This document shows positions 33,344 through 42,627 of a DNA stretch of 64,000 nucleotides, one piece after another. The stretch's first letter is position 1; the number at the start of each line of letters is the position of its first letter. A program made the translations under genes and the position numbers. The notes under the pieces are model-generated. The model worked only from the letters and a program-made list of their open reading frames with translations, ran no database searches and had not been told where the DNA came from. Source of the DNA: Paenibacillus alvei DSM 29 (GTDB lineage: Bacteria > Bacillota > Bacilli > Paenibacillales > Paenibacillaceae); the NCBI RefSeq assembly GCF_000293805.1, contig NZ_AMBZ01000008.1, positions 248,001 to 312,000 of the forward strand, read 5' to 3'.

Positions 33344-34099
33344 TTACATACAGAATATATGCTTGCCGATTGTTTTCACCTGAGGACGTGTCCAAATCCA
33401 TTTGGACGTAGCGGTTTCAGGGTTGAAATAATATAGGCAGCCGCCGGAAGGATCCCATCCATTAATTGCATCCTTAACTGCTCGTTTTGCCGTCTCATTT
33501 GGTTCTAACCAGATCTGTCCATCGGCTACTGCGGTAAAAGCGCCTGGTTGGAAAATAACACCGTATGCCGTCTTCGGGAAGCTCGGCGATTTCACCCGAT
33601 TCAAAATAACAGCTGCTACAGCTACCTGCCCTTCATAAGGCTCTCCACGTGCTTCACCATAGACCGCATTCGCCATAAATTTCAGATCATTTTCCGATAG
33701 CCCCAAATTGTTGGAACCGCTTATATTGTTATTTGTTGAGCCAGAAGGCTTGTTTGGTGCCGTCCCGCCCGTAGTTTCAGGCTTCCAGTTTTTCGTCGCC
33801 TTTACTAGCATTTCTTTGGTCTTCGGCCCAACGATTCCGTCTGACTTCATGCCAAACTTCCATTGGAACCACGTCACTGCATTTTTCGTCGCTGGGCCAA
33901 AGATACCGTCGGTCTTGCCGTCATAATACCCGAGAAACTTCAATCGACCTTGTAACTCCTTCACATCTTGCCCCTGTGAGCCTTGCTGCAATGTCGCATT
34001 GCTAAATGTGGCTTCCGTCTTGCCCATTTGCTTGTACTGGAATGCCCCAATCAGCACGAATACGATGCATATCGTAATCCAAATCATCCGTTTTCTCAT
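33344..34099 (-). CDS. sleB: Spore cortex-lytic enzyme SleB
   Basis: A 251-residue protein with an N-terminal membrane or signal segment (WITICIVFVLIGAFQY), a peptidoglycan-binding repeat (GSQGQDVKELQGRLKFLGYY to DGIVGPKTKEML, residues about 40-97), a Thr/Asn/Ser-rich linker and a hydrolase_2 lytic transglycosylase domain (NDLKFMANAVYGEARGEPYE, with the catalytic Glu in YGEARGEP). It degrades cortex peptidoglycan containing muramic-delta-lactam at germination. A SigG-type promoter lies upstream and terminators lie on both sides, so it is monocistronic and forespore-expressed. The partner ypeB is not adjacent. Confidence 0.94.
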   Translation of the reverse strand: MRKRMIWITICIVFVLIGAFQYKQMGKTEATFSNATLQQGSQGQDVKELQGRLKFLGYYDGKTDGIFGPATKNAVTWFQWKFGMKSDGIVGPKTKEMLVKATKNWKPETTGGTAPNKPSGSTNNNISGSNNLGLSENDLKFMANAVYGEARGEPYEGQVAVAAVILNRVKSPSFPKTAYGVIFQPGAFTAVADGQIWLEPNETAKRAVKDAINGWDPSGGCLYYFNPETATSKWIWTRPQVKTIGKHIFCM

Positions 34100-34147
34100 G
34101 CCTAACGTCTACCTCTCTCTTGTGAATTTGACAGGATTGGCAACTTT

Positions 34148-34178
34148 ATTATGAGATAACAGGGAAAGATCTATGCAC
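34148..34178 (-). promoter_or_regulatory. SigG-type promoter of sleB
   Basis: On the minus strand TGCATA (34178-34173) is followed after 18 bases by CATAATA (34154-34148). This fits the forespore SigG pattern (gHATR, N17-18, CATnHTA). sleB is a SigG gene in Bacillus subtilis. Confidence 0.7.
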
Positions 34179-34202
34179 TTGCATACACTCCTCCATGCAC
34201 AA

Positions 34203-34232
34203 CAAAAGAGGACGCCAAAGCATCCTCTTTTA
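34203..34232 (-). terminator. Terminator after spoIIIE
   Basis: AAAAGAGGATGC and GCGTCCTCTTTT form a 12-bp stem with one mismatch and a TTTG loop, followed on the minus strand by GTTGTG. Confidence 0.7.
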
Positions 34233-34244
34233 TGGTTCCCTACA

Positions 34245-36977
34245 CTATGATGATATTTTACTCTGCTGATACTGTTCCAGCGTCATTAGTACTTCGCGCG
34301 GTCGACTGCCTTCATGTGCGCCGATCAAACCTTGCATATGCATATGATCAATTAAGCGGCTGGCGCGGTTATATCCGATTCTCATCCGGCGTTGAAGCAG
34401 TGATGCCGATGCTTGCTGCGCCTCCAGCACAATTTGAATAGCTTGGTCGTACAATTCATCGACTGGTTCATCCGAGGCATGTCCGCTTTCATCAATCTCC
34501 GGCACTAATTCCTCATTGTATTCCGCCTGCGCTTGACCGCTTACGAAGCCAACGACAGCTTCGACCTCTTGATCGGATAAGAATGCTCCCTGCACCCGTA
34601 TCGGCTTGGAGGAGCCCATCGGCAGGAAGAGCATATCGCCACGTCCAAGCAGCTTCTCAGCGCCAGCCATGTCCAAAATGGTTCGTGAATCCACTTGAGA
34701 AGATACACCGAATGCAATTCGCGATGGAATGTTTGCCTTGATGACCCCAGTGATAACGTCAACAGAAGGACGTTGAGTCGCGATAATCAAGTGAATACCT
34801 GCTGCACGCGCCATTTGGGCTAGGCGGCATATCGAATCCTCTACATCATTGGCAGCAACCATCATCAAGTCCGCAAGCTCATCGACAATAATAACGATAT
34901 ACGGCAGAACCTTATCCGGTTCATCTGCTACTAGCTTGTTATACCCCTCAATGTTCCGGGTTCCTGATTTGGAGAACAATTCATATCGTTTTTCCATTTC
35001 AACGACGATTTTCTTCAAGGCTAACGAAGCGCGTCTCGGATCTGTAACGACGGGGGCAAGCAAATGTGGAATACCGTTGTATACATTCAATTCGACCATC
35101 TTCGGGTCAACCATCAGGAACTTCACTTCATCCGGTTTTGCCTTGTAGAGGATACTCGTTATAATCCCATTAATACATACCGACTTCCCTGAACCTGTAG
35201 CACCTGCAACAAGCAAGTGGGGCATGCGGGCCAGATTACCTACGATTGGCGTTCCTGCAATATCACGTCCCAATGTAATGGACAACCTTGATGGCGCATC
35301 GATAAACGTCGGTGTCTCCATGACTTCACGCATCGTTACAACCGAAACCTCATTGTTCGGCACTTCAATCCCAATAGCGGATTTGCCCGGAATCGGCGCT
35401 TCCATGCGAATGTCCTTAGCGGCTAGCGCAAGTGCGATATCATCCGACAGACTAACGATTCTGCTGACCTTTACCCCGATGTCAGGCTGAATTTCATAAC
35501 GAGTTACTGCCGGTCCACGTACAACCTCTAGCACCTTCGCCCTTACACCGAAGCTCTCAAGGGTTGCTTCCAGCTTGCGAGCCGTCTGCATGAAGTCGGA
35601 TTGATCGCCACCTTTCCCGCTTCCTTGCTGTTTAGCAAGCAGGTTGAATGGCGGCATTTTATATGGCTTCGGAGGCGGCTTCTGAATAACAACAGCTTCG
35701 TTTGTACCTTCACCGTCACTCAGCAATCCATCCGTCTCTAATTGGACGTCACCTTCACTCTCCACTACGTCATTCTGATGGCGAAGAGGAGACGCTCCTT
35801 GCTGTACACCTTGTGTTTCTGCTTGAGGATCATTATTCCAATCATCTTCAATATCATCCGCCCCTTCTTCCCACGTTGCAGGCTTTGTAAAGCCTCCTAC
35901 CTCCTCAGCATGATGGGACTTCTCATCTCCGCTATCATCTGTCGCTGTAAAGTCGCGGAACAACGGGGTATGTGACTGATCATCATCCTGTTCAATGCGA
36001 GCAAGCAGCGCATTCAGCTTGGAAGCATTGCTTACCGTATTCATTGATGCTGTATCAGCTTCTGGGTGTATATTGTGATCGTCATTCAATCTAGCTGTAT
36101 GCGGCTTGCTCGAATGAGCGGTATGTCGCTCATTATATTCCTCATCCTCTTCTTTCGATGCGAGGAATCGCTTTTTTCCTGCTTCACTTAATTTGCCGAA
36201 TATTTGCATGAACACTGGCGTTCTGCTTGAATCATTCTCTTCTTCATCGTCCAATTCATCATCCAGCATGTAATCGTCGTCTGAATCCTTTTTCGCCGAT
36301 TTACGATTTTTACTTTCCATACGTTTGCGTTCATTAAGACGCGCCTTACGTTTCTTCTTGATGATTGCCGCAAATTTCTTCACTTGAACACGGATAAGCT
36401 TCACAAGATCGACATAAGACAATTGCGTTGCCAGCATGAAGCCGATGAAGAGCATAACAATGGTAAGCAGCTTTGTTCCTAGAGCTCCAAACAGCACAAA
36501 TAGCGTACAGTAAAGGATTGCTCCAATGTAACCGCCGCTAATATCCTTCTGCAGCATCGTTCCTGCCGTCCCCGTATCGGTAGCCTGCACGAGCTCTAAG
36601 TTCAAAGCTTTATGTATATCATTTAATATGTATCCAGCACTTACTTCATCTGCAGTTGGCAAAATACGCTGTTCTACTGCATGCACGGTACTTATCATCG
36701 TCAAAGCTAGTATAATGACCATGATGCCACTCTTGCGGGAGTTCCAGCCTGAAGGCCACTGGCGTTTAATCATAACCGACAATCCAATATATATGAACAC
36801 GAGCGGTATGAAAAAGTACCATTTACCTAACAACAAGCCTGATATTTTGGATAAGGAGCGCCCGAACGCCGCTCCGCCTGCCAATGCAATGACGGAACAG
36901 GTAATCAGCAATATGCCATATATTTCATATTTCAAGCTCTTGCTGAAGGATTGCTTTTTCTTCTTCTTACGGGCCAA
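34245..36977 (-). CDS. spoIIIE: DNA translocase SpoIIIE/FtsK
   Basis: A 910-residue membrane-bound hexameric motor that pumps the chromosome through the septum during sporulation and division. Four hydrophobic N-terminal helices lie within residues about 15-185; then come a long acidic, low-complexity linker (about 190-450), the motor with Walker [17 protein letters not shown] and Walker [17 protein letters not shown], and a C-terminal winged-helix gamma domain that reads SRS sequences ([20 protein letters not shown]). The start is TTG at 36977, chosen for the GGAGGTGA site eight bases upstream. The promoter carries a LexA-like dyad. Confidence 0.95.
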   Translation of the reverse strand: MARKKKKKQSFSKSLKYEIYGILLITCSVIALAGGAAFGRSLSKISGLLLGKWYFFIPLVFIYIGLSVMIKRQWPSGWNSRKSGIMVIILALTMISTVHAVEQRILPTADEVSAGYILNDIHKALNLELVQATDTGTAGTMLQKDISGGYIGAILYCTLFVLFGALGTKLLTIVMLFIGFMLATQLSYVDLVKLIRVQVKKFAAIIKKKRKARLNERKRMESKNRKSAKKDSDDDYMLDDELDDEEENDSSRTPVFMQIFGKLSEAGKKRFLASKEEDEEYNERHTAHSSKPHTARLNDDHNIHPEADTASMNTVSNASKLNALLARIEQDDDQSHTPLFRDFTATDDSGDEKSHHAEEVGGFTKPATWEEGADDIEDDWNNDPQAETQGVQQGASPLRHQNDVVESEGDVQLETDGLLSDGEGTNEAVVIQKPPPKPYKMPPFNLLAKQQGSGKGGDQSDFMQTARKLEATLESFGVRAKVLEVVRGPAVTRYEIQPDIGVKVSRIVSLSDDIALALAAKDIRMEAPIPGKSAIGIEVPNNEVSVVTMREVMETPTFIDAPSRLSITLGRDIAGTPIVGNLARMPHLLVAGATGSGKSVCINGIITSILYKAKPDEVKFLMVDPKMVELNVYNGIPHLLAPVVTDPRRASLALKKIVVEMEKRYELFSKSGTRNIEGYNKLVADEPDKVLPYIVIIVDELADLMMVAANDVEDSICRLAQMARAAGIHLIIATQRPSVDVITGVIKANIPSRIAFGVSSQVDSRTILDMAGAEKLLGRGDMLFLPMGSSKPIRVQGAFLSDQEVEAVVGFVSGQAQAEYNEELVPEIDESGHASDEPVDELYDQAIQIVLEAQQASASLLQRRMRIGYNRASRLIDHMHMQGLIGAHEGSRPREVLMTLEQYQQSKISS

Positions 36978-36999
36978 AATGCCGTCACCTCCATCCCTC

Positions 37000-37022
37000 A
37001 TTATAACACAGAACAACCGTTC
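37000..37022 (-). promoter_or_regulatory. Promoter of spoIIIE with GAAC-N4-GTTC dyad
   Basis: An extended -10 (TGT-TATAAT, box at 37005-37000) lies 23 bases before the TTG start. Six bases upstream of the -10, GAACGGTTGTTC (37022-37011) is a perfect GAAC/GTTC dyad, the core of Bacillus LexA boxes, placed in the promoter spacer. The outer bases and part of the middle differ from the full consensus, so LexA binding is inference. Confidence 0.5.
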
Positions 37023-37057
37023 TTCCTATGACCATTCCATAACTAGGGAAAAGGGAA

Positions 37058-37092
37058 AATAAAAAGACAGAACCCAGGTCAGGTTCTGTCTG
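37058..37092 (-). terminator. Strong terminator after ylzJ
   Basis: AGACAGAACC and GGTTCTGTCT form a perfect 10-bp stem with a 7-base loop, followed on the minus strand by TTTTATTTT. Confidence 0.9.
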
Positions 37093-37146
37093 TCTGCTTG
37101 AACATATATGGGATTAAACCATCCGCAATGTCTTAGACCTTACATA

Positions 37147-37356
37147 TTAACACAGTGATAATATGGTGCCAGGGGCGAAGCTTGGATCCAAAAAGTCCTG
37201 CATGCCTGTATTCTTCAACAGCCGCTCGACTTTCACGGTCGTATTGTCGACCTGCTGCACTAGCAGCGTACGTCCCTGCCACTGCATTTCGAAAAATGCC
37301 GGCTCCTTATCGAATCCTTGCAAGACCTGCTCCATCGGTATGATTGTATGAAGCAT
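37147..37356 (-). CDS. ylzJ: YlzJ-like protein
   Basis: A 69-residue protein (LHTIIPMEQVLQGFDKEPAF to DPSFAPGTILSLC) matching the YlzJ-like family, found in spore formers beside tepA and spoIIIE. Its function is unknown. The ATG overlaps the tepA stop codon by one base (TAATG), so it is translationally coupled to tepA. A strong terminator follows, ending the unit before spoIIIE. Confidence 0.85.
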   Translation of the reverse strand: MLHTIIPMEQVLQGFDKEPAFFEMQWQGRTLLVQQVDNTTVKVERLLKNTGMQDFLDPSFAPGTILSLC

Positions 37357-38267
37357 TATCCTCGCTCCTTTGCCGGCACATACATTGCTTGCGTACCTGC
37401 ATGCTGATTGTGTTGCTGCTGCTGCTGATTAGCTCCACATTGTTCACCAGATATGATCGGCTGCTCAGCCCCAGCATGATGCCCGCCATGTTCTTGATGC
37501 GATCCATAATGATTAGCGTGCGCATGGTCATGATGGCCACCATCCGAGCCTCTCTCCTCACGTTTCTCATCAATTAAGCGATTCAAATGCTTCAATGCCG
37601 TACCAATACCCCCGACTTCATCAATAAGACCATACTTAACAGCATCATGCCCAATTACTGTCGTACCGATATCGCGTGTCAGTTCTCCAGTTGTGAACAT
37701 TAAGTCCTTGAATTTGGACTCTGAAATATTTGAATGAGCCTTTACAAAGCGTACGACCCGCTCCTGCATCTTCTCCAAATACTCAAAAGTTTGCGGTACA
37801 CCGATTACGAGCCCTGTTAATCGAATTGGATGAATCGTCATGGTTGCCGTCTCTGCAATTAAACTGACATCGGCAGCTACGGCAATTGGAACCCCGATGC
37901 TATGCCCTCCTCCTAGCACCAATGTCACGGATGGCTTGGACAATGAGGATATCATCTCGGCTATGGCCAGCCCTGCCTCTACGTCTCCCCCAACCGTATT
38001 TAATACGATGAGCACACCCTCAATTTTTGGATTCTGTTCCACCGCAATTAATTGTGGGATCACATGCTCATATTTGGTTGTTTTATTTTGAGGAGGCAAT
38101 ACAATATGCCCCTCGATTTGACCGATAATGTTCAAGCAATAAATATTAGATTCGCCGGTTGTCGGGATCGACGCCGTACCTAGTTGTTGAATTGTTTCCA
38201 CTGTAGGGGGAGCTTTAGTTGGCTGCTGCGGCTGACCTTGTGGATCTAAAGGCTGTTCGTTCATCAT
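37356..38267 (-). CDS. tepA: TepA, ClpP-like translocation-enhancing protein
   Basis: A 303-residue ClpP/crotonase-fold serine protease. The catalytic Ser is in [18 protein letters not shown] and the His in [14 protein letters not shown]; an Asp/Glu follows as in ClpP. In Bacillus TepA is associated with protein secretion and spore development. Both ends are unusual for ClpP: a Pro/Gln-rich N-terminus (about 35 residues) and a roughly 60-residue tail with 11 histidines within about 25 residues ([20 protein letters not shown]), then a Gln run. GGAGGTAATGG precedes the ATG. It lies downstream of RNase J as in Bacillus (rnjB-tepA). Confidence 0.9.
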   Translation of the reverse strand: MMNEQPLDPQGQPQQPTKAPPTVETIQQLGTASIPTTGESNIYCLNIIGQIEGHIVLPPQNKTTKYEHVIPQLIAVEQNPKIEGVLIVLNTVGGDVEAGLAIAEMISSLSKPSVTLVLGGGHSIGVPIAVAADVSLIAETATMTIHPIRLTGLVIGVPQTFEYLEKMQERVVRFVKAHSNISESKFKDLMFTTGELTRDIGTTVIGHDAVKYGLIDEVGGIGTALKHLNRLIDEKREERGSDGGHHDHAHANHYGSHQEHGGHHAGAEQPIISGEQCGANQQQQQHNQHAGTQAMYVPAKERG

Positions 38268-38349
38268 CTTCCATTACCTCCAATTGACCGGTACAATGCC
38301 GTCATAGCATGCTTCACGTAAAGATGTTTTATACGCTGATTCATATGCA

Positions 38350-38392
38350 TAAAAAAGCTGCCGTCCCTGCAGATTGCAGAGACGGCAGCTTG
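38350..38392 (-). terminator. Strong terminator after RNase J gene
   Basis: AAGCTGCCGTC and GACGGCAGCTT plus an inner CTGCA/TGCAG pairing make a stem of about 17 bp with a three-base loop; on the minus strand TTTTATG follows. Confidence 0.9.
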
Positions 38393-38444
38393 TAACGTAC
38401 GTGAGCGAGAATGACTGGTGACTGGGATTCTCGCTCACTTCGTT

Positions 38445-40121
38445 CTATACTTCCATAATGATTGGCAAAATCATCGGACGACGACGCGTTTGTTCGTACA
38501 AGAAACGTCCAAGCGCATCTTTTACGTTCGTCTTCAATGATGCCCATTCGTTCACATTTTCATTCATTAGCTTATGCAGTGTTGAAGTGACGATGCGGTT
38601 CGCTTCATCAAGCAGTCCTTCCGATTCACGGACATACACAAATCCGCGAGAGATAATGTCTGGTCCGGAGAGAATCGTACCTTCTTGCTTGCTGAGTGTA
38701 ACAACAACAACCAATATTCCGTCTTGTGACAACAGCTTTCGATCGCGCAATACGATATTGCCGACATCGCCGACACCAAGACCATCAATAAGTACATAAC
38801 CGGATTGAACCTTAGAGCCCCGGCGTGCAACACCATTCGTAATTTCAACAGTATCGCCAATATCCGTAATAAAGATATTCTCCCGCTCAATTCCGACTGC
38901 TTCTGCCAAGTCAGCGTGGTGACGCAGCATGCGGTATTCACCGTGAATCGGAATGAAGTACTTCGGCTTCATCAGATTCAGCATCAGCTTCAGTTCTTCT
39001 TGGCTGCCGTGACCGGATACGTGTACACCAGTCTTGGAGCCGCCATAGATGACATGAGCGCCGAGGCGGCACAGTTCATCTACCGTTCTGCCCACATATT
39101 TCTCATTGCCTGGAATTGGTGTAGCCGCGATCACGACTGTATCCCCTGGCAAAATATCAACCTTGCGGTGCGTAGAGCGCGCCATGCGCGTTAAGGCTGA
39201 CATCGGTTCACCTTGAGAGCCCGTGGACAGGATAACTACTCGATCAGCAGCCATCTTATTCACTTCTTCTGGTTCGATCAGCATACCATCTGGTATGTTC
39301 AAGTAGCCTAGCTCGGAAGCGATCGTGACGACGTTCACCATGCTCCGACCGATAACGGTTAACTTGCGATTTGTCGAATATGCAGCATCAATGACTTGTT
39401 GAATACGGTGAATATTTGAAGCGAATGTCGCAACAACTACGCGCTGCTCCGCCTTCCGGAAAATATCTTCCAGAACGACACCCACACTACTTTCAGATGG
39501 AGTAAAGCCTGGGCGTTCTGCATTCGTACTGTCTGACAACAGTGCAAGAACCCCTCTTTGGCCAATTTCCGCCATACGCTGCAGATCAGCATATTGACCG
39601 TTAACCGGCGTATGGTCAAACTTAAAGTCTCCTGTATGAACGACGCATCCTTCTGGAGTATCGAGACATACACCGACCGAATCCGGGATGGAATGGTTCG
39701 TTTTGAAAAAGCTTGCGCGAATAGTGCCTAGCTGAATTTCCGAATCAGCTGTAATCAGAATTCGCTTTGTTTCACCTAGCAAATTCGCTTCCCGCAACTT
39801 GCTCTCAATCAATCCGAGCGTCAATCTTGTTCCGTATACTGGAACGTTCAAATGCTTCAGTACATATGGCAACCCGCCAATATGATCTTCATGTCCGTGC
39901 GTAATCAAGATTGCTCTTACCTTATCTCGATTCTCCGTGAGGTATGAAATATCCGGGATGACAATATCTATTCCGAGCATGTCTTCTTCCGGGAACTTCA
40001 ACCCTGCGTCTACGACGACGATATCGTTACCGTATTGGACGACGTACATATTTTTTCCGATTTCACCTACGCCGCCCAATGCGAAGATGGACAATTTATC
40101 AACGTTGTTTTTCTTCGACAA
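38445..40121 (-). CDS. rnj: Ribonuclease J
   Basis: A 558-residue metallo-beta-lactamase/beta-CASP ribonuclease with 5'-3' exo- and endonuclease activity in mRNA decay and rRNA maturation. Motifs: ALGGVGEIGKNMYVVQ, the complete metal site THGHEDHIGGLPYVLKHLNV (HGHEDH at residues 75-80), VVHTGDFKFDHTP, LSDSTNAERPGFTPSE and VHVSGHGSQEELKLMLNL. The start is TTG at 40121 behind AGGAGG. The locus (dapA-rnj-tepA) is that of rnjB in Bacillus subtilis, but the intact metal site is more like catalytically strong RNase J1, so I leave J1/J2 open. It has its own promoter. Confidence 0.93.
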   Translation of the reverse strand: MSKKNNVDKLSIFALGGVGEIGKNMYVVQYGNDIVVVDAGLKFPEEDMLGIDIVIPDISYLTENRDKVRAILITHGHEDHIGGLPYVLKHLNVPVYGTRLTLGLIESKLREANLLGETKRILITADSEIQLGTIRASFFKTNHSIPDSVGVCLDTPEGCVVHTGDFKFDHTPVNGQYADLQRMAEIGQRGVLALLSDSTNAERPGFTPSESSVGVVLEDIFRKAEQRVVVATFASNIHRIQQVIDAAYSTNRKLTVIGRSMVNVVTIASELGYLNIPDGMLIEPEEVNKMAADRVVILSTGSQGEPMSALTRMARSTHRKVDILPGDTVVIAATPIPGNEKYVGRTVDELCRLGAHVIYGGSKTGVHVSGHGSQEELKLMLNLMKPKYFIPIHGEYRMLRHHADLAEAVGIERENIFITDIGDTVEITNGVARRGSKVQSGYVLIDGLGVGDVGNIVLRDRKLLSQDGILVVVVTLSKQEGTILSGPDIISRGFVYVRESEGLLDEANRIVTSTLHKLMNENVNEWASLKTNVKDALGRFLYEQTRRRPMILPIIMEV

Positions 40122-40211
40122 TTGGATCTTAACCTCCTATATTCAGTTGGCCGTCGTACCAATGAACATCCTTCTTTTGAAAAATATACCGCACCCAGTC
40201 ACTTGATATCC

Positions 40212-40241
40212 ATTATACATGAACAAAAGTAGAAAACACAA
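40212..40241 (-). promoter_or_regulatory. Promoter of RNase J gene
   Basis: A perfect TATAAT (40217-40212 on the minus strand) lies 18 bases after TTGTGT (40241-40236), about 90 bases before the TTG start. Confidence 0.6.
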
Positions 40242-40270
40242 GTCGGCGATTTGTCCCCTATTGTTGCCGA

Positions 40271-40305
40271 AAAACACAAAACCGATGCTGGATATCAGCA
40301 TCGGC
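40271..40305 (-). terminator. Terminator after dapA
   Basis: CCGATGCTG and CAGCATCGG form a perfect 9-bp stem with a 5-base loop; on the minus strand TTTTGTGTTTTT follows. Confidence 0.9.
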
Positions 40306-40340
40306 TTAGTAAAAGTGCAATTATTCGCTTACTAAAACAG

Positions 40341-41225
40341 CTATTTTCCTTTATTTTTGATCGATTGTACCAGTTCACGAATAGCTGCCGCTTCTTGTGA
40401 AGTCGGTTCTACGAGCGGAAGTCGAACACTTCCTACTTGGAAGCCAGACAATTGAAGCGCATGCTTAACCGCTACTGGGTTCGGACACATGAACAGTCCC
40501 TTGAATACCGGGAACAGCTCAAGATGAATACGAGCAGCCTCTTCATGCTGACCAGCCAGATGATTTTCAATCATTGCCTTTATTTGAGCACCAATAATAT
40601 GGCTGGCCACACTGACAGCACCATATCCGCCTACGGACAAAATAGGCAGCGACAAGGAATCCTCGCCACTGTACACCTTGAATGAGCCAGGAGCGCCAGC
40701 GACGATCTGGGATACTTGCTCTAGACCCGCACACTCTTTCGTAGCAACAACATTAGGCAGTTCAGCCAATCGAAGCGTCGTCTCGACTGAAAGGCTGGAT
40801 GCCGTACGCCCTGGAACATTGTAGAGCATGATCGGCAAAGAAGTAGATTTCGCAATCGCTTCAAAATGTCGATACATCCCCTCTTGCGAAGGACGATTAT
40901 AATAAGGAACCACGAGTAAAATGCCGTCTACGCCCGCTTCTTCTGCTGTCTTCGTCAAATGGATAGAATGTGCCGTATTATTGCTTCCTGTGCCGGCAAT
41001 AATGCGTGCGCGTCCGTTGGCTTTCTCGACCGCAAAACGGAACAGCGCCACCTTCTCTTCATCTGTCAACGTAGGAGACTCTCCTGTCGTCCCGCACATA
41101 ACGATGCTGTCACTCTTCTGTTCCTCAATTAAGTAATTTATCAATCGTTCACATTCAGGCCAATTTACCTCATTCTGACCGTTGAATGGTGTCACCATCG
41201 CCGTAATTAATCTACCAAAATCCAT
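40341..41225 (-). CDS. dapA: 4-hydroxy-tetrahydrodipicolinate synthase
   Basis: A 294-residue class I aldolase that condenses pyruvate with aspartate semialdehyde, the first step toward lysine, diaminopimelate and dipicolinate. The Schiff-base Lys163 is in PNVVATKECAGLEQ, Tyr135 in MLYNVPGRT, and the pyruvate site GTTGESPTLTDEEK is at residues 45-58. It is the third gene of asd-dapG-dapA; its product feeds SpoVFAB encoded just upstream. AGGAGGAG precedes the ATG. Confidence 0.96.
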   Translation of the reverse strand: MDFGRLITAMVTPFNGQNEVNWPECERLINYLIEEQKSDSIVMCGTTGESPTLTDEEKVALFRFAVEKANGRARIIAGTGSNNTAHSIHLTKTAEEAGVDGILLVVPYYNRPSQEGMYRHFEAIAKSTSLPIMLYNVPGRTASSLSVETTLRLAELPNVVATKECAGLEQVSQIVAGAPGSFKVYSGEDSLSLPILSVGGYGAVSVASHIIGAQIKAMIENHLAGQHEEAARIHLELFPVFKGLFMCPNPVAVKHALQLSGFQVGSVRLPLVEPTSQEAAAIRELVQSIKNKGK

Positions 41226-41284
41226 AAAGACTCCTCCTCTTGCGACTATATGCGCTCAAGGTTCGCGTTCCTAGCGCTGCGTGA

Positions 41285-42502
41285 TTATCGATTCAGATGG
41301 AACTTCGCATGCAGCGCCCGCAAAGCCCGAACCATATCTTCCTTACGTACCAGAACCCAAATCGTTGTATTGGAGTCGGCGGATTGAAGAATCTGAATTT
41401 CTTGCTCAGTCAAGGCTTCAACGATGTGCGCCATAATACCTGGCACCCCATTGATGCCTCCACCGATTACAGATACTTTCGCGCAACCCGATAACGATTT
41501 CGGCTCGAATCCCATCTCTCCCAGCACTTGCAGCGCTCGCGGCGCGTCACTGTCAAATACCGTATAAACAGCGCCAGATGGGGTTACATTAATAAAATCA
41601 ACACTAATTTGATTTTGCGCCATTGCCTTGAACACTTTTAATTGTAAATCATACACGCCCTCACGAGATTCCACCGTGATTTGTGTTACATTGCCAACAT
41701 AAGCAATTCCCGTTACGTAGCGATCAACGATGTCAGGCTGCATATCACGGAATCCTTCCGGATTCGTCACAAGCGTCCCTTCCTCATCGCTGAATGTAGA
41801 ACGGACACGAACTGGAACCTGAGCTTGCATTGCGATCTCAACAGCACGCGGATGAATAACTTTGGCACCATGATGCGCCATGTTGCATATTTCTGCATAG
41901 CTGACGATAGTAAGCGGCTTCGCATCCTCAACAAGACGAGGATCAGCGGTCAATATTCCATTTACATCGGTATAAATATCGACTATTTCTGCGTGCAGCG
42001 CCGCACCCAATGCTGTTGCAGACGTGTCACTGCCACCGCGTCCAAGTGTAGTAAAGTCGCCTGTTTCCGTTTGCCCTTGAAATCCAGTTACAATGACAAC
42101 CTGTACATCTTTCCAGGCATCAATAACTCGATCAGGAGTAACATCCAAAATACGCGCATTATTGAAATGGCTATCCGTCTTAAACCCGGCTTGTGCGCCA
42201 GTAAGAACCGTGGATGTGATACCTTCACTATTCAACAAGCTGCATAAAGTGGTAGCGGAGATAATCTCTCCACAGCACAAAATCATATCCTTCTCACGTG
42301 ATGGCAAACTATCGCCATTCTGACCTATCCAATCAAGCAAAGTATCTGTCGCATATGGCTCTCCCCGTCTGCCCATCGCCGATACAACCACAGCTAATTG
42401 GTATCCCTGCGCCAATTCTCTACGGATATGGTGTATGACTCTTTCTCTAGCTTCTGGTGTAGACAAAGAAGTTCCGCCAAATTTTTGTACTAATATTCGC
42501 AT
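41285..42502 (-). CDS. dapG: Aspartate kinase I (DapG type)
   Basis: A 405-residue aspartokinase phosphorylating aspartate. The N-terminal VQKFGGTSLSTPEARERV is the kinase signature; FTTLGRGGSDTSATALGAAL is the second conserved block; two ACT domains follow (VTQITVESREGVYDLQLKVF and KVSVIGGGINGVPGIMAHIV). Bacillus DapG at this locus is the diaminopimelate-sensitive isozyme, and the operon setting agrees; effector specificity cannot be read from sequence alone. GGGGGAAATA precedes the ATG. Confidence 0.95.
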   Translation of the reverse strand: MRILVQKFGGTSLSTPEARERVIHHIRRELAQGYQLAVVVSAMGRRGEPYATDTLLDWIGQNGDSLPSREKDMILCCGEIISATTLCSLLNSEGITSTVLTGAQAGFKTDSHFNNARILDVTPDRVIDAWKDVQVVIVTGFQGQTETGDFTTLGRGGSDTSATALGAALHAEIVDIYTDVNGILTADPRLVEDAKPLTIVSYAEICNMAHHGAKVIHPRAVEIAMQAQVPVRVRSTFSDEEGTLVTNPEGFRDMQPDIVDRYVTGIAYVGNVTQITVESREGVYDLQLKVFKAMAQNQISVDFINVTPSGAVYTVFDSDAPRALQVLGEMGFEPKSLSGCAKVSVIGGGINGVPGIMAHIVEALTEQEIQILQSADSNTTIWVLVRKEDMVRALRALHAKFHLNR

Positions 42503-42601
42503 GTGTTATTTCCCCCAACTAAATGAAAACTGACTGCCAGAACGAATAAAGGCAATTCAACCCATCACATCGTGACCAAGCTGAATACCTTGTCAAGTAA
42601 G

Positions 42602-42625
42602 AAAAAAAGGCAGGAGCGGCCTGCC
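42602..42625 (-). terminator. Terminator after asd
   Basis: GGCAGG (42609-42614) and CCTGCC (42620-42625) form a 6-bp GC-rich stem with a 5-base loop; on the minus strand a T7 run follows. The hairpin begins only two bases beyond the stop codon, separating asd from dapG in part. Confidence 0.75.
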
Positions 42626-42627
42626 AA

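Noticed and set aside
42503-42600. TTGACA upstream of dapG as a strong promoter
   Set aside because: The best -10 at 16-18 bases (CACGAT) matches only three of six bases; too weak to list.
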